From an uncultured Candidatus Saccharibacteria bacterium (lineage in GTDB: Bacteria; Patescibacteriota; Saccharimonadia; Saccharimonadales; Saccharimonadaceae), in assembly GCA_938046775.1 (NCBI GenBank), contig CALIXB010000026.1:1-64000 (forward strand): a stretch of DNA of 64,000 bases, written 5' to 3'. Numbering within the stretch: position 1 is the first letter of the stretch; each line of letters begins with the position of its first letter. The notes under the pieces are model-generated. The model had not been told where the DNA came from, searched no databases, and saw nothing but the letters and a program-made list of their open reading frames with translations. Of this stretch, positions 35,088-43,034 are shown in pieces. The position numbers and the translations under genes were made by a program.

Positions 35088-36428
35088 ATGAGTGTCCTTC
35101 GTTTCTCTATACGCGCTGCACGTAAATCTGCCCATATTAGTGGAAAATTATTGCGTAAAAGCTTAAACTTTACTAATAAAGTAGAACACAAGGCTACCAA
35201 CTTATTAGACGGTGTCGATTATAGTATGCAGATTAACGAAAAGGTTCCGCTTGAGAAAATTTATTACAACTCTATACCATATGTTCTACCGATTCATGCA
35301 GCCATGCCCGCTGTTGGATCAAAAGGGACTGTCACTCTTTTAATTCCATCTCTGGATGGTAGTTCCTTTTTTGGTGGAACCGCGACTGCATTGGTTGTTG
35401 CTGCTAAACTAGCTTTATTAAAAAAATGTAAACTTCGTATTGTACAGACTCTCAAAACTGGCTATCCGGGCGATCTTGTAAAATTCTTTACTAGCGAAGG
35501 CATCAATATCTCTGATGACGCTATTCAAGTAATAAGTATTGCCGAGCGCAGTTATAATGTTTATGGCTATATTAGTACTCATCCAGATGATATTTTTATA
35601 GCTTCAGCCTGGTGGGACGCTTACAATTTATCACGTATGCCTCTAAAACGTAAGTTTATATACCTAGTACAGGATTTCGAACCGATATTCTACAACAACA
35701 GTGACCGATATGTCCTAGCCGAGGAAACATATAAAAGCGACAAGTTTATTCCCTTATGTAATACTAAGTTTATGGCTGATTTTATGTCAGATAGAAACTA
35801 CCCTGCCTTCAAAAAGTCTCTATTCTTTGAGCCAGCAGTATCTCGCAAAAAGTCTGGCACACTCTTATCGAAAAAGGCTAATGATAAAAAGACTTTGTTC
35901 CTTTACGGTAGACCAAATGTTCACAGGAATATGTTTTTCACTGCGCTTCAGGCTATTGACTATGCCTTTAAGGCTGGTTTTATAAATCCTAATAACTGGG
36001 ACTGTTGTATGGCTGGTCAGAATAACTTACCCGATATAGTTCTATCTTCTGGCGCAGTTATCAAGAACAAAGGTAAAATGTCTATAGAGGATTATATTGA
36101 GTTTAGTAAAACCGTAGATTTAGCTATATCACCTATGATGGCTCCTCATCCAAATTACCCAACACTAGAATTTTCATCCATTGGCTCTATGGTGGTTACA
36201 ACCAAATACGCCAACAAAGAAAGTCTTGATAAATACTCAAAAAATATTATAATGTCTGAATTAGACGTAGAGTCTATGGCAGGAGCTATAAACATTGCCG
36301 TAAAAAGAACTGAAGAAGACCGTCTCGCTAACCTTAATAATACAAATATATTAACCAGCTGGGACGAAAGCCTAGATGATTGTCTAAAAAGTATACTGGA
36401 TCGTATTAATAAATCTGAAAACTATTAA
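35088..36428 (+). CDS. WsaF-like GT4 rhamnosyltransferase
   Basis: 446 residues. A basic amphipathic N-terminal region of about 60 residues is followed by VTLLIPSLDGSSFFGGTATALVVAAKLAL, then FIASAWWDAYN and the diagnostic FIYLVQDFEPIFYNN block. These match the WsaF rhamnosyltransferase of S-layer glycan synthesis as I remember the family. The second GT-B half has TLFLYGRPNVHRNMFFTAL and the donor-side EFSSIGSMVVTTKYANKES. With rmlA-D nearby, dTDP-L-rhamnose is the likely donor. The gene is followed by a short gap with a 13-bp tandem repeat and then the convergent ABC transporter genes. Confidence 0.85.
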   Translation: MSVLRFSIRAARKSAHISGKLLRKSLNFTNKVEHKATNLLDGVDYSMQINEKVPLEKIYYNSIPYVLPIHAAMPAVGSKGTVTLLIPSLDGSSFFGGTATALVVAAKLALLKKCKLRIVQTLKTGYPGDLVKFFTSEGINISDDAIQVISIAERSYNVYGYISTHPDDIFIASAWWDAYNLSRMPLKRKFIYLVQDFEPIFYNNSDRYVLAEETYKSDKFIPLCNTKFMADFMSDRNYPAFKKSLFFEPAVSRKKSGTLLSKKANDKKTLFLYGRPNVHRNMFFTALQAIDYAFKAGFINPNNWDCCMAGQNNLPDIVLSSGAVIKNKGKMSIEDYIEFSKTVDLAISPMMAPHPNYPTLEFSSIGSMVVTTKYANKESLDKYSKNIIMSELDVESMAGAINIAVKRTEEDRLANLNNTNILTSWDESLDDCLKSILDRINKSENY

Positions 36429-36446
36429 CGCCAAACCTATGGATGT

Positions 36447-36472
36447 GTGATTAATAAAAGTGATTAATAAAA
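36447..36472. repeat. 13-bp tandem repeat, two copies
   Basis: GTGATTAATAAAA occurs at 36447-36459 and again directly at 36460-36472, in the 47-nt gap between two convergent genes. It is probably replication slippage in AT-rich DNA. Confidence 0.8.
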
Positions 36473-36475
36473 ACT

Positions 36476-37639
36476 TTACCTCCACTCACCCATAGAGCGC
36501 ATCGGACCATCCCTAAGTATATCTTTACCTTTAACTACGAAAGAATATACTCGTGGTAGGTGCTTAAGTGTACTATCATCCTTACTCCTGTGAATAGATA
36601 TATAGACATCGTACTTACCAGGATTTAGGTCAGCTATAGGTTGTACAAATTCAATCTTTTTACCATTCTGAATAAAATCATTAGGCATATCTCTCGAATT
36701 CCTATCTGAGAATATAATTCCATTAGCCGACAATGAAAAATTAGCAAACACCTGTTCTTCGATGCCGTTAACTACTACACCTAACTTTAGCTCTTCATCT
36801 TGGGAAAAACTCCTCTTTTTTGGCTCAACAATCTCAATTGAAACCTGGTTGGTATCTGCCTCCCTATCTTTTTGGCTTTGATTTGATTTATCTATGTTAA
36901 CCTCTGTATATATATCAGCTATATCAATAGGCGAACCCTGGTGTTTTATCTTACCATCTTCTATATATATAGCTCTAGAACAGAATCTACGCACTGCACC
37001 CATATCGTGAGTAACAAAAACAACTGTTTGTTTATTATATTTAAGATTCTCAAAATAATCGAAACATTTCTGCTGAAATGCAGCGTCACCAACAGCTAAA
37101 ACCTCATCTAAAACCAAAATATCAGCATTGGTTTGAATTGCCACCGAAAAAGCCAACCGCACCTGCATACCGCTAGAATAGTTCTTTAGCTTTTCTTCCA
37201 TAAATTCATGCAGCTCAGCAAAATCAACTATTTCATTATAAATAGAATCAATCTCTGATCGACTAAAACCCAGTAGAGCACCGTTCAAATAGACATTTTC
37301 ACGACCCGATAACTCTGGATTAAAACCCACACCTAATTCAATAAATGGCACCAGCGAACCGTTAACCTTTACCGATCCACTATTGGGAGTATAAATACCA
37401 GCAATACTTTTAAGCAGAGTGCTTTTTCCCGAACCATTGCGCCCAACAATACCAAAAAATTCACCTTTTTTAATTTCTAAAGATATATCCTTAAGCGGTG
37501 TAAACTTGCGATAGCCTTTGTTTCTCTTAAATATACCAGTAACCCGACTCTTTAGACGGTTGGTTGGCTCTAAAGGAATTTTAAAGGTTTTTGTCAAATG
37601 ATTAACTTGAATAACCACATCGTCACTACTCTTTTTCAT
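36476..37639 (-). CDS. Polysaccharide ABC exporter ATPase with C-terminal glycan-binding-type domain (Wzt/TagH-like)
   Basis: 387 residues. The ATPase domain has Walker A GRNGSGKST (66-74), signature YSSGMQ and Walker B ILVLDEVLAVGDAAF. Residues about 250-387 form an added beta-sandwich domain of the Wzt C-terminal type (EEQVFANFSLSANGIIF, YDVYISIHRSKDDSTLKHLPRVYSFVV). In O-antigen exporters this domain reads the end of the finished chain. It abuts the permease gene exactly (TAG then ATG), so the two form one operon. The machine moves lipid-linked polymer across the membrane. The domain implies chain-end recognition. Confidence 0.93.
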   Translation of the reverse strand: MKKSSDDVVIQVNHLTKTFKIPLEPTNRLKSRVTGIFKRNKGYRKFTPLKDISLEIKKGEFFGIVGRNGSGKSTLLKSIAGIYTPNSGSVKVNGSLVPFIELGVGFNPELSGRENVYLNGALLGFSRSEIDSIYNEIVDFAELHEFMEEKLKNYSSGMQVRLAFSVAIQTNADILVLDEVLAVGDAAFQQKCFDYFENLKYNKQTVVFVTHDMGAVRRFCSRAIYIEDGKIKHQGSPIDIADIYTEVNIDKSNQSQKDREADTNQVSIEIVEPKKRSFSQDEELKLGVVVNGIEEQVFANFSLSANGIIFSDRNSRDMPNDFIQNGKKIEFVQPIADLNPGKYDVYISIHRSKDDSTLKHLPRVYSFVVKGKDILRDGPMRSMGEWR

Positions 37640-38458
37640 CTAAATATCCTCCGCAAAAAACTTTGATTTCTTTGAGAAATACCACACACCAACTACAACC
37701 ATCAGTAGAATAATAAATCCTGGAATCGCCAATCGCCAATCGTGCATCAAATCAGTCATTCTCACGATTGAGGCGTCTTGACTAATCATCGCATAGCGCG
37801 CATCCTGAATAATCTGCGCCACTGGATTGATAAACAAAATTTCAGCAGCTTTTTGACTACGCTCCATCACCATAGTTAACGGATAAATAATTGGTGTAGC
37901 ATAAAATGCCGCTTGCAGAAAAATTTCCCAGATATAGCCAGTGTCGCGAAACTTAACATTTAGCGCCGACAGTAACATAGCAATACCTAGAGCAAAAACA
38001 TATAGCTCCAAAACTAACGGAATCATCCATAAAATATTCCAGGTGAAGTCTACACCGTTAATCAACGCAAACAACATAACCACCAGAAGATTAATTCCTA
38101 GATTAATCAACGACGAAATTGTACCAGAAATAACGATGATATATTTTGGAAAGTTCAATTTACGTATCAGGTCGCCACGATTGACGATTGAACCCAAGCC
38201 ATTGCTGGTAGCCTCTGTAAAAAACGACCACAATACTACACCAAGTAGTAAGGTTACAGCAAAATGCGGCACGCCGCGATCCATTTGTAGAACATAGACA
38301 AAAACTACATACAAAATCGCAAACAAAAATAGAGGTTTCAAAACGCTCCAAACATAGCCAAGTACCGAACCCTGATACCTTAGTTTAAAATCAGTTACTA
38401 CTAGTTCCCGCAAAAGAATTCGATTCTTCCGATCTAACAGACCAACTCCTTTTTTCAT
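37640..38458 (-). CDS. ABC-2-type polysaccharide export permease (Wzm/TagG-like)
   Basis: 272 residues. Six membrane helices follow a short amphipathic start. The block LRYQGSVLGYVWSVLKPLFLFAILYVVFV is the classic interfacial region of Wzm/TagG permeases, and the helix with FYATPIIYPLTMV is also family-typical. It forms the membrane channel for the ATPase that follows without a gap. The start at 38458 sits 7 nt after a TATAAT box, so the exporter mRNA appears leaderless. Confidence 0.94.
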   Translation of the reverse strand: MKKGVGLLDRKNRILLRELVVTDFKLRYQGSVLGYVWSVLKPLFLFAILYVVFVYVLQMDRGVPHFAVTLLLGVVLWSFFTEATSNGLGSIVNRGDLIRKLNFPKYIIVISGTISSLINLGINLLVVMLFALINGVDFTWNILWMIPLVLELYVFALGIAMLLSALNVKFRDTGYIWEIFLQAAFYATPIIYPLTMVMERSQKAAEILFINPVAQIIQDARYAMISQDASIVRMTDLMHDWRLAIPGFIILLMVVVGVWYFSKKSKFFAEDI

Positions 38459-38487
38459 GTATTATATTATAGAGTATAATTGATAAT
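38459..38487. promoter_or_regulatory. Back-to-back leaderless promoters of the ABC exporter and a GT2 gene
   Basis: Minus strand: TATAAT at 38471-38466, then 7 nt to ATG 38458. Plus strand: TATAAT at 38475-38480, then 7 nt to ATG 38488. The whole gap between the divergent start codons is 29 bp and the two -10 boxes are 3 bp apart, so simultaneous use is unlikely. Confidence 0.6.
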
Positions 38488-39501
38488 ATGAACAGACTTG
38501 CAATTATTGTGCTAAACTGGAATGGGTCTGATGACGCCATAGAGTGCATCAAATCTCTAACTAAGCAAGCTTTAAAACCTACTATCATTATCGTAGATAA
38601 TAATAGTAGCGACAATTCCGTTTCCGTATTTGAAAAATATATTTCAACGCACAAAAAAGAGGATATTATTTTAATAAAAAACTCTACCAATCTTGGTTTT
38701 GCTGGCGGCATTAATACAGGCCTAACCTATGCAAGGAACAATAATTTTAAATATATTGGGCTACTTAATCCAGACGCAATTGCAGATAAAGAATGGTGTC
38801 AAGCACTCGTTGACGAACTATCTGGTCATCCAAAATGCGGCATTACAACTGGAATTTTACAGCGTCGCAACAGTAAAACTCTCGATACAACCGGCGATTT
38901 CTATACCACCTGGGGACTACCCGGTCCACGAAACCGCGACGAGCCTGTTGAAAATGCGCCGAGTAAGCCTGGTGAAGTTTTTGGCGCGACTGGCGGCGGA
39001 GCAATTTATCGCGCGGCAATGTTTAACGATATCGATATGTTCGACGAGGATTTTTTCATGTATTACGAAGATGTCGACCTCAGTTTTCGCGCCCAACTAG
39101 CCGGCTGGAAGGTCCGCTTTACGCCCAAAGCCATCGCTTATCATAAAGTTGGCGCCAGCAGCAAAAAAGTGCCTGGTCTCGCCGTTTATAATACCTTTAA
39201 AAACCTGCCGTTAGTTTTCATTAAAAACGTTCCAGGGAAGTTATTTTGGCATATTGGCCTGCGCTTTTTCTTAACATATTGGCTGATTTTTGCTAGCGCT
39301 TTCCGCCACGGCAACGGCTGGCCAGCTTTCAAAGGTATATTAGCCTCAATAATTCGTAAACCTGCTGCCTACAAAAAGCGCCTAAATATTCAAAAAAACC
39401 GCAAAGTCTCTGTCAACTACATCCGCAGTATCATCCACGAAGGGCCGTTACCCAATCAAACTGGGCTGCTGAAATTTAAGCGTTTTTTCAGGATAAAGTA
39501 A
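38488..39501 (+). CDS. GT2 glycosyltransferase (WbbL rhamnosyltransferase-like)
   Basis: 337 residues. The sequence AIIVLNWNGSDDAIEC, IVDNNSSDNS, NLGFAGGINTGL, the metal motif LNPDAI and FMYYEDVDLSFRAQ are hallmarks of WbbL-type rhamnosyltransferases. A C-terminal hydrophobic segment (about 255-280) may attach it to the membrane. It diverges from the exporter and is followed 13 nt later by a GtrB-like gene. dTDP-L-rhamnose is the likely donor. Confidence 0.91.
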   Translation: MNRLAIIVLNWNGSDDAIECIKSLTKQALKPTIIIVDNNSSDNSVSVFEKYISTHKKEDIILIKNSTNLGFAGGINTGLTYARNNNFKYIGLLNPDAIADKEWCQALVDELSGHPKCGITTGILQRRNSKTLDTTGDFYTTWGLPGPRNRDEPVENAPSKPGEVFGATGGGAIYRAAMFNDIDMFDEDFFMYYEDVDLSFRAQLAGWKVRFTPKAIAYHKVGASSKKVPGLAVYNTFKNLPLVFIKNVPGKLFWHIGLRFFLTYWLIFASAFRHGNGWPAFKGILASIIRKPAAYKKRLNIQKNRKVSVNYIRSIIHEGPLPNQTGLLKFKRFFRIK

Positions 39502-39514
39502 TATTCTTAGCGAA

Positions 39515-40465
39515 ATGAAATCAATCACCCTCCTCATCCCTGTCTATAATGAAAAGTCTGTCCTTCCTAAACTATTTGATCGCTTAGATGACGTCGCAAA
39601 AAATACTCCCAATTACCAATTTGAATTTCTATTCATCAATGATGGCAGCGTCGATGAATCTTTATCTGTTATTACTAATCAAACCCAGAAAGATACCCGC
39701 ATCAGCTATATTAATCTGTCGCGCAACTTCGGTAAAGAAATAGCAATGCTCGCCGGAATTGACCATGCCGAAGGCGATGCTGCCGTGATTATTGACGCTG
39801 ATTTGCAAGATCCGCCAGAGTTAATAAAAGAGATGATTGCCTACTGGGAAGATGGTTATGATGATGTCTATGCTCGCCGCAGCAGCCGGCAGGGCGAAAC
39901 TTGGCTAAAGAAAAAAACTAGCCAGTGGTATTACAGAATCCTCCAAAAATCGACCAGCATTCCTATTCAGGTTGATACCGGCGATTTTCGCTTGCTGGAT
40001 CGGCGCTGTATTGAGGCGCTGCGGCAATTTCGCGAATCCCAGCGCAATACTAAAGCAATTTTCAGTTGGATTGGCTATAAGAAAAAGGAGATTTTTTACG
40101 ATCGCGACCCCAGATTGGCTGGCCAGACTAAATGGAATTATCGCAAATTAATCAACCTAGCTATTGACGGTATCACTAGTTTTACCACCGCGCCACTGCG
40201 AATGGCTACCATCTTTGGATTTATCATTTCCTTCGTAGCTTTCTGCTGGATTATCTATCTTTTAGTTCGCCCTTTGTTCGGAGTTCCGACTGGCGCCGGC
40301 TATTCTTCCTTAATGGCGGTTATCCTATTCTTAGGCGGCGTTCAGCTATTATCCTTAGGGATAATTGGCGAATACGTCGGCCGAATATTTATTGAAACTA
40401 AAAATCGTCCATTATATTTAATTGAGGAATATCATGCAGGAAATCGCAAAAAAGCACGCCGATAA
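39515..40465 (+). CDS. Polyprenyl-phosphate glycosyltransferase (GtrB/ArnC-like)
   Basis: 316 residues. The GT-A domain has LLIPVYNEKSVLPKLF, FINDGSVDESL, LSRNFGKEIAMLAG, IIDADLQDPPELI and GQTKWNYRKLINLAIDGI. Two C-terminal membrane helices follow (about 230-295). This is the GtrB/DPM1 signature, making undecaprenyl-phosphate-glucose or a similar lipid-linked sugar. The 3' end overlaps a GtrA gene by 32 nt, the classic GtrB-GtrA flipping pair used for side-chain decoration of surface glycans. Confidence 0.94.
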   Translation: MKSITLLIPVYNEKSVLPKLFDRLDDVAKNTPNYQFEFLFINDGSVDESLSVITNQTQKDTRISYINLSRNFGKEIAMLAGIDHAEGDAAVIIDADLQDPPELIKEMIAYWEDGYDDVYARRSSRQGETWLKKKTSQWYYRILQKSTSIPIQVDTGDFRLLDRRCIEALRQFRESQRNTKAIFSWIGYKKKEIFYDRDPRLAGQTKWNYRKLINLAIDGITSFTTAPLRMATIFGFIISFVAFCWIIYLLVRPLFGVPTGAGYSSLMAVILFLGGVQLLSLGIIGEYVGRIFIETKNRPLYLIEEYHAGNRKKARR

Positions 40466-40868
40466 ACTACGTTTTACCATTGTCGGCAGTATTAATACGG
40501 TAATTGACTTTAGTATTCTCTTTACCTTAACTATACTCTTTAATGTCCCGAAAGAATTGGCTAATTTTATATCAACTTTTGTTGCCTTTTTGTTCTCTTT
40601 CTTTGCCAATAAGAAATACACTTTCAAATCAACATCTAAAAACCTAAAAAGACAATTCTTATTGTTTACCGTTGTTACTCTCTTTGGCCTGTGGGTCATT
40701 CAAACGATTATTATTGCTGCCATCACGCCAGTATTTACCAATCTTGGCGTAAATAAACCAGCAGCCTTACTTATTAGCAAGCTAATCGCCACCGTCGCCA
40801 GTCTTATCTGGAATTACACGCTCTATTCTAAAGTAGTCTTTAAAAAGCCTAAGAGCTTTTCTGACTAA
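40434..40868 (+). CDS. GtrA-like four-helix membrane protein
   Basis: 144 residues from ATG 40434, with GAGGA just upstream; an in-frame TTG at 40422 is less likely. It has FTIVGSINTVIDFSILF, the ANFISTFVAFLFSFFANKKYTF loop and a last helix SLIWNYTLYSKVVF, the standard GtrA pattern. It is paired by overlap with the GtrB-like enzyme and probably moves its lipid-linked product across the membrane. It ends with a 20-nt convergent overlap with the jag gene, leaving no room for a terminator between them. Confidence 0.92.
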   Translation: MQEIAKKHADKLRFTIVGSINTVIDFSILFTLTILFNVPKELANFISTFVAFLFSFFANKKYTFKSTSKNLKRQFLLFTVVTLFGLWVIQTIIIAAITPVFTNLGVNKPAALLISKLIATVASLIWNYTLYSKVVFKKPKSFSD

Positions 40869-41310
40869 TAATCAGCTGACGATCCCGACCTTCACCTTCA
40901 GAGTGTGTCTCAATATCACTATACTCACTCGCCAAATGATGCACCGTCCAGCGGTCAGCCGCATTCAAATTGACGATTTTTGACTCGCCAGTTCGGCGAA
41001 CTTCCTCAATCCAGCCACGTGCTTTTTCAATAATTTTCTCAGCATGCTGCTTTTTATAGTCGGCAATATCCAAATTCACCCGAACAGTCGAAGCTTTTTT
41101 ATGATGAAGCGCTGTCGACAAAAGGGTCTGGATGCTGCGCAAAGTTTCCGCACCCCTACCAATCAAGATACTACTTCGTTCGCTGCGCGGAATTGAAGCT
41201 ATAATAATTCCATCCTCAATTTTTACAGCAACCTCCAGGTTTAAATCAAAAAATGTTAATAAATCTTCCAGATATTTTTTTACGAATTCAATAGTTTCGA
41301 TTTGATCCAT
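40849..41310 (-). CDS. jag: Jag/KhpB-like KH-R3H RNA-binding protein
   Basis: 153 residues. The KH domain holds the IIASIPRSERSSILIGRGAETLRSIQTLL region, a GxxG-type loop. The R3H domain ends ADRWTVHHLASEYSDIETHSEGEGRDRQLIIS, with the R-x3-H pattern. The protein lacks the separate N-terminal Jag_N domain found in many Firmicutes versions. It lies right after yidC, the standard neighbourhood, and probably binds RNA linked to cell-wall or membrane-protein biogenesis. An AGGAGG site precedes ATG 41310. Confidence 0.93.
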   Translation of the reverse strand: MDQIETIEFVKKYLEDLLTFFDLNLEVAVKIEDGIIIASIPRSERSSILIGRGAETLRSIQTLLSTALHHKKASTVRVNLDIADYKKQHAEKIIEKARGWIEEVRRTGESKIVNLNAADRWTVHHLASEYSDIETHSEGEGRDRQLIISQKSS

Positions 41311-41319
41311 ATTTCCTCC

Positions 41320-42243
41320 TTAACCTTTAGCCTTGATCCGCGTTATTCGCGCTTCTGTTGCCTGTTTAGCGCGCTTTTTCGTCTTGGCTGACGCTATAGA
41401 CCTTTGAGAGGCTGTCTTTTTATTTGCAACTTCTTCCATTTCCAAAGAGTCTTGTTTAAGAATAATATGATTCTGTAAATATCCTACTGCACTAGCGGTT
41501 GCCAAATAAAGAGCTAAAGCTGCTGGTAGATATATAGTCACCATAAACATCATTAGTGGCATAAATTTCATCATCTTTCGAGTCATAATAGCATTCACTT
41601 CTGACTGATCAGCTTCTTTACCGCCACCAGCCTCAGCCAAGATATCTCGTAATTTGCGCTTACTGTCCGACTGTGGAGATAGCTGTTTTGAGGTCAAATA
41701 TTGCAGATAGGCAGCAACTCCCGCCAGAACTAATAGCCCAATAATAACTCCATCTTTCGACACAGCGTGCTGAGTTAAGTCTATAACACCTAAGAAGTTC
41801 TGATTAAACTGGTCTGGATTATTAACCAGATTATTAGCTACTGGAAGATTTTTTACAAAATCATAAACATATTTACCCAGATCAGCACGACTAGAAACGA
41901 AAATCTGCACCACGCGGTACATCGCAATCAAAATCGGTAATTGGATGATTAAAACGCCTATAGAGCCAAACGCACTTATATTATGTTTTTTATAGAGATC
42001 CATCATCGCCAAATTACGCATCTGCGGATTTTTGGCATATTGTTTTTTAATCTTAGCCAGCTCAGGCTGCATCTTGCGCATTGCCTTTGCCTGATGAAGC
42101 TGTTTCTTAATCAATGGCCATAGTAATAACCTTACTAAAATCGTAAAGACAATAATACTAATACCAAAATCTGGAATTAGACTATAGATAGCCATCAACA
42201 GATTAAGAATCGGCCTAACAATAAACTCATCAAAAAAACTCAT
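41320..42243 (-). CDS. yidC: YidC/Oxa1 membrane protein insertase
   Basis: 307 residues, the short Gram-positive type without the large periplasmic domain. The core block runs FGISIIVFTILVRLLLWPLIKKQLHQ, then a cytoplasmic coiled hairpin (AKAMRKMQPELAKIKKQYAKNPQ), and later helices with QLPILIAMYRVVQIF and KMMKFMPLMMFMV. A basic C-terminal tail (AKTKKRAKQATEARITRIKAKG) should contact ribosomes. There is no lipoprotein Cys at the N terminus. It has its own leaderless promoter and is followed by jag after 9 nt. Confidence 0.96.
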   Translation of the reverse strand: MSFFDEFIVRPILNLLMAIYSLIPDFGISIIVFTILVRLLLWPLIKKQLHQAKAMRKMQPELAKIKKQYAKNPQMRNLAMMDLYKKHNISAFGSIGVLIIQLPILIAMYRVVQIFVSSRADLGKYVYDFVKNLPVANNLVNNPDQFNQNFLGVIDLTQHAVSKDGVIIGLLVLAGVAAYLQYLTSKQLSPQSDSKRKLRDILAEAGGGKEADQSEVNAIMTRKMMKFMPLMMFMVTIYLPAALALYLATASAVGYLQNHIILKQDSLEMEEVANKKTASQRSIASAKTKKRAKQATEARITRIKAKG

Positions 42244-42258
42244 ATCCTGATTATAGCA
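42244..42258 (-). promoter_or_regulatory. Extended -10 promoter of yidC-jag, leaderless
   Basis: TGCTATAAT is read on the minus strand at 42258-42250, then 6 nt to ATG 42243, with no ribosome binding site. Confidence 0.6.
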
Positions 42259-42267
42259 AAAATACTA

Positions 42268-42615
42268 CTATTTATACAGTTTTGCCTGAGAAAGGATATT
42301 CTTTATGACTTGTTTTAAATCCTTATGCGGCATCAATAACACTTCTGCTGAAAATATAATAATAGCAACGTCTTGATCATTTTTTAGATATGGCAGTTCT
42401 AGGCGAATAATTTCATAAACCCGTCGACGTATTCTGTTCCGCCGCACTGCTGATTTTAAAACCTTTTTACTCACAACTACCGCGAATCTACTGTGACTGC
42501 GGTATGGGTTTTTCACATATTTTACAGTAGCTATAGAAGAACGAGCCGCTTGTCCATTTTTATAGACAAATTTCAGACTACTATGACCGTGAAAACGATT
42601 ACATTGTTGTAACAT
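42268..42615 (-). CDS. rnpA: Ribonuclease P protein component
   Basis: 115 residues, usual length. The RNR signature is KSAVRRNRIRRRVYEIIR, preceded by FAVVVSKKVLK. It binds RNase P RNA and helps tRNA 5'-end processing. It lies between rpmH and yidC as in most bacteria, but a terminator separates it from rpmH and it has its own promoter at 42624-42632. Confidence 0.97.
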   Translation of the reverse strand: MLQQCNRFHGHSSLKFVYKNGQAARSSIATVKYVKNPYRSHSRFAVVVSKKVLKSAVRRNRIRRRVYEIIRLELPYLKNDQDVAIIIFSAEVLLMPHKDLKQVIKNILSQAKLYK

Positions 42616-42632
42616 ATTTTACAATTATATCA
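42616..42632 (-). promoter_or_regulatory. Extended -10 promoter of rnpA, leaderless or nearly so
   Basis: TGATATAAT is read on the minus strand at 42632-42624, with an 8-nt spacer to ATG 42615. It starts at the very end of the rpmH terminator. Confidence 0.55.
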
Positions 42633-42663
42633 AAAAATCCCGCCTACATCGACGGGATTTTTT
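42632..42663 (-). terminator. Terminator between rpmH and rnpA
   Basis: A perfect 11-bp inverted repeat pairs AAAAAATCCCG (42632-42642) with CGGGATTTTTT (42653-42663) around a 10-nt loop. The A/T tails make it usable in both directions. In the gene direction it ends rpmH transcription. Confidence 0.85.
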
Positions 42664-42673
42664 ATTCGCTAGA

Positions 42674-42811
42674 TTAAATAGCAATTTTAGCACGACCCTT
42701 CAAACGGCGTCGCTTCAAGACCATCCTACCGGCCTTAGTAGAAACTCGCGCTCTAAAACCGTGCGTCCTTGCACGATGTCGAGTGTGTGGTTGAAATGTT
42801 CGCTTTGGCAT
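42674..42811 (-). CDS. rpmH: Ribosomal protein bL34
   Basis: 45 residues from ATG 42811. The sequence [19 protein letters not shown], then [19 protein letters not shown], is unmistakable. A start 51 nt upstream adds residues unrelated to bL34. A TATACT at 42827-42822 lies 10 nt ahead of the ATG, giving only about 3 nt of leader. Confidence 0.97.
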   Translation of the reverse strand: MPKRTFQPHTRHRARTHGFRARVSTKAGRMVLKRRRLKGRAKIAI

Positions 42812-42862
42812 ATCAAGAAATAGTATATATTTTTTTAGCATTTTTTGCAAGTCGCTAGCCAC

Positions 42863-42979
42863 TTTTCCACTACCATGGCTAATTTTTCCACAGTTTTAAC
42901 AGATGTATTTTTTAATTGTGGAAAACTCCACCCCTGTTTTCCTTTACATTACAGTTTCCGGAATTGTACTTGTGGAAAA
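42863..42979. other. Left half of oriC: DnaA boxes between rpmH and dnaA
   Basis: Three exact copies of the 9-mer TTTTCCACA or its complement lie at 42884-42892, 42917-42925 and 42971-42979, with a one-mismatch copy at 42863-42871. The surrounding DNA is AT-rich. These are variants of the DnaA box TTATCCACA. Together with the boxes after dnaA they mark the replication origin; box spacing and the exact unwinding site cannot be settled by eye. Confidence 0.85.
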
Positions 42980-42990
42980 CTATTAATATT

Positions 42991-42999
42991 TGCTATAGT
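42991..42999 (+). promoter_or_regulatory. Extended -10 promoter of dnaA
   Basis: TGCTATAGT at 42991-42999, about 36 nt before the GTG start, with a GGGAG ribosome binding site at 43021-43025. A DnaA box ends 12 nt upstream at 42979, so DnaA could repress its own gene. Confidence 0.5.
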
Positions 43000-43034
43000 A
43001 AAGATAGTTAAAGAATTTGAGGGAGTAAGTTTTC

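Noticed and set aside
36447..36472. Start of a CRISPR or other repeat array
   Set aside because: There are only two 13-bp copies with no spacers between them, in AT-rich intergenic DNA; best seen as slippage. No CRISPR array was noticed elsewhere in the window.
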